Below the pieces are notes generated by a model, which worked only from the letters and a program-made list of their open reading frames with translations, made no database searches and was not told where the DNA came from. From contig JAEUIA010000086.1 of assembly GCA_016795245.1 (NCBI GenBank), forward strand, positions 83,320-147,319: a stretch of DNA of 64,000 nucleotides. Reading direction: 5' to 3'. Numbering within the stretch: the stretch's first letter is position 1; each line of letters starts with the position of its first letter. Below, piece after piece: positions 9,174 to 16,321 of the stretch. Source of the DNA: Planctomycetota bacterium. GTDB taxonomy: Bacteria; Planctomycetota; UBA1135; GCA-002686595. The translations under genes were made by a program, and so were the position numbers.

Positions 9174-11573
9174 TCAGCAGCTTGACAACCCTTCATCAGC
9201 CGAATGTAAAGACTTCGAGGCACCCAGGGGCGGACTCTGTGGGAAATGATGTGGACCCATCAGGTCTAGTGCGCGCGGTTGTGAGATATCGACCTCCAGA
9301 GGTTGCGTCCGCCAACGTGGCTGATGCCAGGCCCATTGCTCCGGATCGGCGCGAATCCAATCCTCGAACGTACGGTTGAGGCGCGCGCAGAGATCCAAAG
9401 TGCGCTCGCGCGGAGCGAGCGTCGGATCTAGATCCAAGGGTCGGTCGAAGATCAAGCGGTAGCGTCGCCGACGCGCGTCGAAGACGCACCGGGCCGGCAA
9501 GAGCGGGCGCCGGGCGGCGCGCGACAGAGCCGCCGGGGCGGTCAACGTGAGTGCGGGTCGGCCGAAAAACGGCACGAAAACCCCTGTCAGACGGCGCACT
9601 TCCAAGTCCGCCAGCAACCCGACGACGGATCCTTCCTCCAGCGCGCGCAAGATCGTACGAGGATGCGCCGACTGCGGGATGTTCTGCACACCGTAGTGCG
9701 AACGCATGCGCTCAAACCAGGCCGCCGTGCTGTCGTTCGGGCGTCTGTAGCCGACGACCGCTCCGGCGTGACCCGCGCGGCGCAGGCGTGCAGCCAGCAA
9801 TTCCCAGTTGCCGATGTGGGCACTGACGACGATGGCTCCCCTGCGATGCTGCAGTTCGCGCTCGAGAATCGCCACGGACGGATCGAGTTCGACCAGATCG
9901 TCGATCCAGCTCGCACTCGAAGAGACACCACCCTGGGGTGGTGCCGCGCGCGCCAGGCGCAACCACTCGGCGAAGATGCGCGCAGAATGCAGTCGCACAC
10001 CGCGCGCGATCGCGTCCAGCTCTTGAGTTGTCCGCTCACCGCCCAGCGCCAGCTCCAGGTTCGCACGCGTCGTGCGCTCGTAGCGCGTCAGTCGCGCGAG
10101 CGGGGAGAGTCCCGCAAGCGTCGCACGCACGACAGCCGTCGGTAACGCGCCGGCCACGCGCGTCGCTCCCGAGAGCACGGCTGCGCGCGTACGTCGACGC
10201 AACGGCTCGCGCCGTGGCTGTGCGCCGCGCAGCCATCGTTCGCGCCAGGTGCGCAGTTCGGGAGGCGCGACCTCGAGTTCGCTCAAGAACGCGATCACGA
10301 ACGCGGCGCGCTCGCGCGCGGAACAACTGCGCCCCAGCGCGTGCGCCATGGCCGTCGTGCGTGTCTCGGCCCGTGTCCCTTTAGCGACGACCGCAGTCGG
10401 CAGCACGCAGGCCTGCCCAGCTGCGTCGAACGCCACACTCGATTCCAGGCGCGAGGTGAGCGCGAGACCGCGATCCGTCAGCCGACCCAGCAGCGCTCCC
10501 AAGCTGCGCGCCGCGATCGATCGCGAGCGTGGATCGCGCATGATCTCACTCGTCGACCGGCTGAATCCACAGTCCGCGAACACGGCTCGCGGGTTCGGGT
10601 GCGTGCGCAGCACCAGCGGTTCCGGACTCGGGATTCCGTGTTCGACGAGGCGCGCGGCCGTGCGCCACGATTCCAGCACCCGTGCCTCTGTGCCTGAGAC
10701 CGCCGGCGCACGCTCGTCGTCCTGAGTCTGCCAGGCCGTGGCCTCGTCGACGGCGCGCGCGCGCACGCCGCGCTCGTCCCCGCGGATGATGAGTTCCGCA
10801 ACACTCGATGTCCGCAACCAACGCGCGCTCGAGCGCAGCACGACGGCCAGTCGCCGCCTGCGCGCGGCTCGATCCCAGGCTGCGAGCTCTGCTCGCGTGG
10901 GCGTCGAGCGGCCCGCCGCGTGGGCAGAAGCGATTGCCAGTGCGAGTCGCCACGCGAGTGTCGTGTGCTCGCGCAGATCGGCGAGCATCGTCACGCAATT
11001 GCGCGCGTGCAGTCGCTCCGACAACGGGCGATCGCGCACCGTCACGCGTGCGACGTCGACGAGCCACACGGCGCCGCGCAAGTCGACGAGCACATTGCCC
11101 GAGTGCAGATCGCCGTGCGTGACACCGTGGCGGCGGGCCAGCGCGAGGAGGCGCCCGAGCTCACGCGCGATCCGGCGTCGGTCGGCCGGCCAGGGTGCCC
11201 GGCCGCGCACGATGTCGGCGAGGGACACGGCGCCGTCGATCCAGCGGAGCGAGAGTTCGACGCCCTTGTCGTCTACGGTGATCGCGAGCGGCTCTGGCAC
11301 AGGAAATCCGAGCGCGGCCAGACGCAACAAGGCGTCTCGTTCGCGCACGGCCCGACGTCGCGCCCGCGCACGGAAGAGTTGCTGCGCGAGGCCGAATCCG
11401 ACCCCGCGCTCGCCCTCGATCCGGCCCGCGTCCGCAACCTCGAAGCGCTTGATCGCACGCCGCTGCGACGCCTGTGGCTCACCCGCCCCCCGCGAGGCTT
11501 CTGTGACGACCTCCAGCCACAGAGTACGCTTGGCGCCGCGCTTCACGAGGACACGCTGTTGCTCATCGACCAC
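9174..11573 (-). CDS. LPS-kinase-like domain + degenerate kinase domain + LpxL-type lipid A acyltransferase fusion
   Basis: 799 aa with three modules. (1) Residues about 35-245 form a lipopolysaccharide/Kdo-kinase-like domain: Lys42 in RAIKRF, the catalytic loop HGDLHSGN (H153, D155, N160) and the metal Asp173 in LVDVAR. (2) Residues about 265-440 repeat that layout but are degraded: the HGIPSPEPL segment matches GFPVPEPL of module 1, while the catalytic loop reads LTSRLESS, with Ser374 in place of D155 and Ser379 in place of N160. (3) Residues about 465-760 match HtrB/LpxL lysophospholipid acyltransferases: H586-IGNW-E591 (the HX4E active site), GVFVPFFGRPALT and WAWHQPRW. The protein should act on lipid A/Kdo at the inner membrane. 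The GTG start is supported by TACAAT 6 nt upstream. It heads the operon with phoB-phoR-phoU. Confidence 0.85.
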   Translation of the reverse strand: MVDEQQRVLVKRGAKRTLWLEVVTEASRGAGEPQASQRRAIKRFEVADAGRIEGERGVGFGLAQQLFRARARRRAVRERDALLRLAALGFPVPEPLAITVDDKGVELSLRWIDGAVSLADIVRGRAPWPADRRRIARELGRLLALARRHGVTHGDLHSGNVLVDLRGAVWLVDVARVTVRDRPLSERLHARNCVTMLADLREHTTLAWRLALAIASAHAAGRSTPTRAELAAWDRAARRRRLAVVLRSSARWLRTSSVAELIIRGDERGVRARAVDEATAWQTQDDERAPAVSGTEARVLESWRTAARLVEHGIPSPEPLVLRTHPNPRAVFADCGFSRSTSEIMRDPRSRSIAARSLGALLGRLTDRGLALTSRLESSVAFDAAGQACVLPTAVVAKGTRAETRTTAMAHALGRSCSARERAAFVIAFLSELEVAPPELRTWRERWLRGAQPRREPLRRRTRAAVLSGATRVAGALPTAVVRATLAGLSPLARLTRYERTTRANLELALGGERTTQELDAIARGVRLHSARIFAEWLRLARAAPPQGGVSSSASWIDDLVELDPSVAILERELQHRRGAIVVSAHIGNWELLAARLRRAGHAGAVVGYRRPNDSTAAWFERMRSHYGVQNIPQSAHPRTILRALEEGSVVGLLADLEVRRLTGVFVPFFGRPALTLTAPAALSRAARRPLLPARCVFDARRRRYRLIFDRPLDLDPTLAPRERTLDLCARLNRTFEDWIRADPEQWAWHQPRWRTQPLEVDISQPRALDLMGPHHFPQSPPLGASKSLHSADEGLSSC

Positions 11574-11579
11574 GCGACG

Positions 11580-11585
11580 ATTGTA
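11580..11585 (-). promoter_or_regulatory. -10 element TACAAT for the LPS kinase/acyltransferase-pho operon
   Basis: On the minus strand TACAAT ends 6 nt before the GTG start at 11573 and there is no Shine-Dalgarno, so the transcript would begin at or next to the start codon. It lies in the 53-nt gap shared with the divergent lptF-like gene. Confidence 0.5.
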
Positions 11586-11626
11586 CTGCGCGCCCTCCGC
11601 CGCCCCGCATCACGTTCACTGCCGCT

Positions 11627-12691
11627 TTGAAGCTCTACGCCTACATCTTCTGGGAACTCCTCATGGGGTTCGCCTTCACGCTGGGCGGCATCCTCGTTCT
11701 GGCCTTGCCGGCGATCACCGCGTCCGCCGTCCACAAGCTGGCGGGCGTGGAGATCATGCTCGTGATCATGTTCATCCCGATGGTCGTCGCGGGATTGATT
11801 CCGTACGTCCTGCCGCTCGCCTTCCTGCTGGCGGTCGTGCACGTCTACGGGCGGCTCGTGGCCGACAACGAATGGACCGCGCTGCGCATGTCGGGTCGCA
11901 ATCCGCTCACGATGCTGCTCCCCGGCGCGGTGCTCGCGAGTGTACTGGGCCTCACGACGTGGTGGCTCTTGAGCGAGCTCCTGCCCGAGATTCGCTACAA
12001 GCAGTCCACCTACATCACTTCGGCGATGGCCGAGGCCGCACGCCACATCAGCCCGGGACGGACTGAAGTCAAGATCAAGGACTTCTACGTGTCGGCGGTC
12101 AGGCGCGAAGGCGACGACTTCGTGGACGCCTTCGTCTACATCCCGCCGATGAAGGCAGGGGACGTGGCCAAGACGTTGCGCGCCGATCGCGTGCGTTTCA
12201 CGGCTGATGCCGACAACATCTACGCGCAGTTCATCCGCGCGCGGACGGTGGTCGGCGATCAGGACGTGCGCATCGGCGAGCCGGTTGTCCGTATCGACCT
12301 GGCCGCGATGCGGCGTCAGGCGGCGCAGCGTGACAGGCCCAGGTACCTCACGTCCAACGCCTTGGCCGCGCAACTCGCGGCGGGCGAGGTCGAGCCCAAG
12401 AAGATCGACACGTACCGCTACGAGATCCACTATCGCCTCGCCTTGGCTGCGACTTGTCTCATGTTCCTGCTCTTGGGCGCGCCGACTGCGCTCATGTTCC
12501 GGCGCGGAACGCAGCTCTTGCCGCTCGCGATCGCAGTGGGGTATGCGCTCGTTTACTACGTCTTGTCGATGCGCCTCGGGATGATCCTCTCGCAGGCACG
12601 CATCATCCCACCTGAACCGGCGGCGTGGGCGGTCGTCCTGGTCGGGCTGGTCGCAGGCGTGTTGCTCACGCGGAAGGCGTTGCGCGAGTGA
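11627..12691 (+). CDS. lptF: LptF/LptG-family permease (first of pair)
   Basis: 354 aa. Membrane segments lie near the N-terminus (about residues 10-30, 45-80, 95-120) and C-terminus (about 270-350), with a soluble extracytoplasmic domain between (about 130-260), which is the LptF/LptG topology. With LptB these permeases form the ABC transporter that extracts LPS from the inner membrane and pushes it onto the LptC-A-D bridge. The TTG at 11627 gives the expected KLYAYIFWELL start, and no better start exists upstream. The stop overlaps the ATG of the second permease by one base (TGATG). Assigning this copy as F rather than G rests on gene order and is uncertain. Confidence 0.85.
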   Translation: MKLYAYIFWELLMGFAFTLGGILVLALPAITASAVHKLAGVEIMLVIMFIPMVVAGLIPYVLPLAFLLAVVHVYGRLVADNEWTALRMSGRNPLTMLLPGAVLASVLGLTTWWLLSELLPEIRYKQSTYITSAMAEAARHISPGRTEVKIKDFYVSAVRREGDDFVDAFVYIPPMKAGDVAKTLRADRVRFTADADNIYAQFIRARTVVGDQDVRIGEPVVRIDLAAMRRQAAQRDRPRYLTSNALAAQLAAGEVEPKKIDTYRYEIHYRLALAATCLMFLLLGAPTALMFRRGTQLLPLAIAVGYALVYYVLSMRLGMILSQARIIPPEPAAWAVVLVGLVAGVLLTRKALRE

Positions 12692-13797
12692 TGCGACGTT
12701 CACTCAAACTCGGTGGTCGACTCGATCGCTACGTCGGTTCGCTGTTCATGTCGTCGTATGCGACCGCGCTGTTCATGGTCGTGGGGCTCTTCCTGGTGCT
12801 CGACCTGGCCGCCAAGATCGACGAGTACATCGAGCCGATGAAGGACGGGACGGCGACGCCTTCGGTCCTCATCGTGCGCTATTACCTGCTCCACATTCCG
12901 TTTCTGTTTCTGCAAGTCGCTCCCTTCGTGACGCTCGTCGCGAGCATGTTCTCCGTGGCGAAGCTCCTGAAGCACCAGGAGACGATCGCAGCGCTGGCCG
13001 CGGGCGTGAGCGCGCATCGTTTGTTGCTGCCTGTACTGGTACTCGCGTGCCTGGCGGGAGGCGCCATGTTCGCACTGCGCGAAGGCCTGTCTTTCAGGCT
13101 GGCCAACAAGCGTGACGCCCTGCGTTTCGTGCTGGAGGAGAAGAACTACGATCAGGTCTACCGCAATCTGTTCATGCGCGATCTGTCGGGCAGCGTCGTG
13201 CAGCTGCAGGAATTCCGACCGTCCACGGGCGAACCGGCATTCGCGGAAATCCGCGGATTGCGTGCCGTGCTGGCGACGAATCGCGAGTGGGTGACGATCG
13301 AAGCCGACCGCGCCGTCTATGTGCAGCGTGGCACGGGCACAGGTTGGCGTCTCGAGAACGGGCGGCGGTCGGACAGCTTGGGCACACGTCCGATCGAGAT
13401 GCTCGACGGGTTCGAGTTCACGCCGGCTCTGGCGTTGACGGTCGCACGCGCACACGATTCGCAACTCGATCTCAGCTACTCGGAGACGCGGGCCATGACG
13501 CGCCGCGATCCGGACAACGTCGTCTACCAGACGCTCTTGCATTACCACGTGACCTTCCCGCTCGCGAATCTGGTCCTCGTGCTCGTGGGGGTTCCGCTCC
13601 TGATGCGCAACGAACGCCGTCGCGCGGGCGCTGGGCTCGCGGCGGGCTCGGCCCTGTGCATCTGTTTCTTCGCTTCGGATCTCGTGTTCCGCAACTTGGG
13701 ATTGCAGGCCTCGCTGGACCCGCGGATGGCCGCCTGGCTGCCGGTGCTCTTGTTCGGCAGCCTGGGGATAGTCCTGTTCGAGTCGATGAGGACCTGA
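12691..13797 (+). CDS. lptG: LptF/LptG-family permease (second of pair)
   Basis: 368 aa from the ATG at 12691, which overlaps the preceding stop by one base. An in-frame extension upstream to 12625 is only shadow of the first permease. Topology is the same: TM helices at about 15-40, 60-90 and 100-125, an extracytoplasmic domain about 130-260, then three C-terminal TM helices starting near the HVTFPLANLVLVLVGVPLL region. In the family the loop domain is a beta-jellyroll that contacts LptC/LptA. It pairs with the upstream gene as the membrane half of the LPS exporter. The LPS kinase/acyltransferase is divergent and a heptosyltransferase lies downstream, so this is an LPS assembly neighbourhood. 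Confidence 0.85.
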   Translation: MRRSLKLGGRLDRYVGSLFMSSYATALFMVVGLFLVLDLAAKIDEYIEPMKDGTATPSVLIVRYYLLHIPFLFLQVAPFVTLVASMFSVAKLLKHQETIAALAAGVSAHRLLLPVLVLACLAGGAMFALREGLSFRLANKRDALRFVLEEKNYDQVYRNLFMRDLSGSVVQLQEFRPSTGEPAFAEIRGLRAVLATNREWVTIEADRAVYVQRGTGTGWRLENGRRSDSLGTRPIEMLDGFEFTPALALTVARAHDSQLDLSYSETRAMTRRDPDNVVYQTLLHYHVTFPLANLVLVLVGVPLLMRNERRRAGAGLAAGSALCICFFASDLVFRNLGLQASLDPRMAAWLPVLLFGSLGIVLFESMRT

Positions 13798-13962
13798 CCA
13801 CGGTTTGAGGACACTCGGAACTGTGTTCCGCCCAAGCCGACCGAATTCCTTTTGTTCGGCACGCCGAGAGAGGGAAAACTGACCTCGGCGGCCAGCCCGG
13901 GAAGGAATCCGGCCTTCAGGCGTCCAGCCTGAGCCGCTCATCGCCACCGCAGGAAGTCCGAC
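13798..13962 (+). other. intergenic region with four short dyads before the TPR lipoprotein gene
   Basis: Dyads seen: 13816-13821 with 13825-13830 (6 bp, 3-nt loop); 13836-13840 with 13856-13860 (5 bp); 13863-13868 with 13884-13889 (6 bp, 15-nt loop); 13916-13921 with 13927-13932 (6 bp, 5-nt loop). None is followed by a T-tract. An AGGA at about 13951 lies 8 nt before the ATG at 13963 and is the likely ribosome-binding site. Confidence 0.4.
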
Positions 13963-15210
13963 ATGTCCGTCATCCGAACCCGCCCGATTGCCCTGATCCT
14001 CGCTCTCGCCCTCCCGTTCGGTTGCGCGACCGAGCGCCGGAGCGTCAGCGAGGAAGTGCGCTCCCTCGTCGATCACGCGGAGTTCGAGGCTGCCGTGAAG
14101 ATCTCAGCCGAGGCCGCGGCGCGAAAGCCCAATGACGCGAGCCTGCAGGAATTGCACCGCGACGCCAGCGTGGCCTACCTGCTCGAACAGGGCCGGCGCA
14201 AGACCTTCGACGATCAAGACGAGGACGCGCTCGAGCTGTTCGATCGTGCACTCACGCTGAACCCTGATTCCAAAACGGCCCAAAGCTGGCGCCAGAAGAC
14301 CACCGTCAAACTCTCCGAACGCTGGCTGCACGCGGCGTTGGAATTGCACGCCAAGGACGAGATCGATGGTGCACTCGCGGCCTACGAGACGTCGCTCGCC
14401 TACCTTCCAGCCGACAAGGACTCGTTGACAGGCCGAGACCTGTGCGTCGCGATCCTGGAGCATCGCGCCGCGCTCGGGCGTTCCTACTTCGACGACGGGT
14501 TGCACGCGTTGGCGGCCTACTGGTTGCAGCAGGCGCGCTCGCGCTTCAGTTACTCGCGCAAGTACCGGCCTGAAGACACGCACACCGCTCAGCGCGAGGA
14601 AGAAGTCGAACTCCTGCTCGCAATCGAGCGCTTGTCCATGGGCCGCAGAGCGGAATCCGAGCGACAGTACGGGGCCGCACTGAGCGAGTACCGACGCGCC
14701 CTCGTACTCGACCCGGACAGCCGCGACGCGGCCGAGGGTGTGGAACGCATGCGCGCCGAAATCGAAGTCACCGGATTGCTTGCCCGCGCGTCGATGGACA
14801 TCGTCCGCGGCAAGTACGACCGCGCCACGACACTCGTCGAAGAAGCGGCGTCCAAGACGAAGCTGCAAGGCGACCTGTGCGCGGGCAAGTTCGATGCGAT
14901 CCGCGAGGCCCGATTGGAGAAGGCCTATCGGGCCGCGCTCGCTCTGGAGCGCGACAACCGTTACGACGAAGCGGTAGCCGCCTACGCCGAACTGCTGAAA
15001 AAGGCCGAGTTCTACAAGGACGTGATCACCCGCAAGGACACGCTCGAGGAGTATCTGGCGCTCGCGAATGATCTCTACGCACGGTCGCAAGCCGCCTCGG
15101 ACCCGACAGAGAAGCTCCAGCTCTTGCAGCAGATCCGCGTGTTCTGGCCCGGCTACAAGGACATCGCCGGCCAGATCAGGGCGCTGTCGCAAACACCGTC
15201 GGACTCTTGA
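13963..15210 (+). CDS. TPR-rich lipoprotein
   Basis: 415 aa. The N-terminus is a lipoprotein signal peptide ending in LPFGC, so Cys21 is the probable lipidated residue. The remainder is helical with tetratricopeptide-like units. The clearest are DALELFDRALTLNPDS (about residues 88-103), GALSEYRRALVLDPDS (about 242-257) and RYDEAVAAYAELL near 345. TPR lipoproteins of this type are usually periplasmic or outer-membrane scaffolds. It lies downstream of lptFG but is separated by 165 nt with its own structured leader. Its last 35 bp overlap the 3' end of the convergent heptosyltransferase gene. No specific function can be inferred. Confidence 0.8.
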   Translation: MSVIRTRPIALILALALPFGCATERRSVSEEVRSLVDHAEFEAAVKISAEAAARKPNDASLQELHRDASVAYLLEQGRRKTFDDQDEDALELFDRALTLNPDSKTAQSWRQKTTVKLSERWLHAALELHAKDEIDGALAAYETSLAYLPADKDSLTGRDLCVAILEHRAALGRSYFDDGLHALAAYWLQQARSRFSYSRKYRPEDTHTAQREEEVELLLAIERLSMGRRAESERQYGAALSEYRRALVLDPDSRDAAEGVERMRAEIEVTGLLARASMDIVRGKYDRATTLVEEAASKTKLQGDLCAGKFDAIREARLEKAYRAALALERDNRYDEAVAAYAELLKKAEFYKDVITRKDTLEEYLALANDLYARSQAASDPTEKLQLLQQIRVFWPGYKDIAGQIRALSQTPSDS

Positions 15211-16282
15211 CGGTGAGGGCGCGCACGGCGCGCGCCACGGTGCCGGGTTCGATCCGCTGCATGCAGACGTTGCCCGCGGGATGAGTGCAGCGCCGCGCCA
15301 GGCACGGCGCACACTCGGGAGAGTTCGTCGCGCGCACGATGCGATGACGCGCGTCTGGACCGTCTCGCTCAGGCGGTGGCCAGGGACCCGTGCGCCGTGA
15401 GTCCTGCGGCCCGGCCAGGAGGACCACGCGCATGCCCGCCGCCCAGGCGACGTGCAGCGGGCCGGAATCGCATCCGACGAACACGGCATGCTTGAGCGCG
15501 GCGGATTGGAAGGCGGCGCGCAGCTCGCCGAGACCCGTCTGCCCGGGCCAGTGTTGCAGGCCTTGAAGTGCGTGCAGTTCCTGCGCCAGTCGCAGTCCGG
15601 CTTCGCGCTCGAGCGGCCCCGAGACGATCACGACCTCGTGATCGCGCGCCAGGTCGCGCGCCAATTCCGCGAAGCTCGTCGCGGGCCAGGAACGCACGTC
15701 TTCCGCGCCCGCCAGATGCAAGATCGCGTACCGCTCGCGATCCGTGTGAGCAAAGAGGTCGCGTGCCGAGGCAACGGGAGTCGGCCACAGATTCGACGCC
15801 AGGTCCGCGACGTCGATATCGGGTGCGACATGCCGTGCGAGAGCCAGCATGCGGTCGACCGCGTGCACGGATCCGTCGGCGGACCGCGCGGCTGCGGGTG
15901 CGCTGTCGGTCAACGTCGAGGCCGCGAACGGCTCGCGCCAATCGGCGCGCGCCATGCCGCTGCGGCGCGGGGCGCGGGCGGAGAGGGCGACGAGCGCGCT
16001 CTTCGTGTTGCCTTGCGCATCGACGGTCCAATCGGCGCCGAAACGCGTGAGCTCGCGCTCCAGTCGCACCCACGCCGCGAATCCGGCGCGGCGCTCGAAC
16101 AAGATGACCTCGTCCAGATCCGGATGTCCGGCGAGGATGTCCGCGAATTCGGGCTGCACGACCCAGCCGATGCGAGCTCGCGGGTGCGCGCGTCGCAGCG
16201 CACGCAGCACCGGCAAGCCGTGGACGACGTCGCCTAGATGCGAGAGCCGCACGATCAGAATGCGTCGAGGGGCATGGAGCAT
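15176..16282 (-). CDS. glycosyltransferase family 9 (heptosyltransferase-like)
   Basis: 368 aa from the ATG at 16282, which gives the family's typical opening: a strand followed by the VRLSHLGDVVHGLPVL motif (about 11-25). An open frame continues upstream to 16909 but runs antisense to the sensor kinase and is not part of the gene. The C-terminal half contains the acceptor/donor signature FVGCDSGPLHVAWA and the expected GP motif. GT9 enzymes (WaaC/WaaF/WaaQ) transfer ADP-heptose to the LPS inner core on the cytoplasmic face. Two extra pairs of cysteines near the C-terminus (CAPCLARRC, CMQ) occur in some GT9 members. The 3' end overlaps the TPR lipoprotein gene by 35 bp in convergent orientation. 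Confidence 0.88.
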   Translation of the reverse strand: MLHAPRRILIVRLSHLGDVVHGLPVLRALRRAHPRARIGWVVQPEFADILAGHPDLDEVILFERRAGFAAWVRLERELTRFGADWTVDAQGNTKSALVALSARAPRRSGMARADWREPFAASTLTDSAPAAARSADGSVHAVDRMLALARHVAPDIDVADLASNLWPTPVASARDLFAHTDRERYAILHLAGAEDVRSWPATSFAELARDLARDHEVVIVSGPLEREAGLRLAQELHALQGLQHWPGQTGLGELRAAFQSAALKHAVFVGCDSGPLHVAWAAGMRVVLLAGPQDSRRTGPWPPPERDGPDARHRIVRATNSPECAPCLARRCTHPAGNVCMQRIEPGTVARAVRALTVKSPTVFATAP

Positions 16283-16306
16283 GGAGATCAAAGCGCGTCC
16301 GCGCCG

Positions 16307-16312
16307 TAGAAT
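16307..16312 (+). promoter_or_regulatory. -10 element TAGAAT for the sensor kinase gene
   Basis: TAGAAT ends 9 nt before the ATG at 16322 with no Shine-Dalgarno between, so initiation would fall close to the start codon. It lies in the 39-nt gap shared with the divergent GT9 gene. Confidence 0.5.
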
Positions 16313-16321
16313 CGCGCGCTC

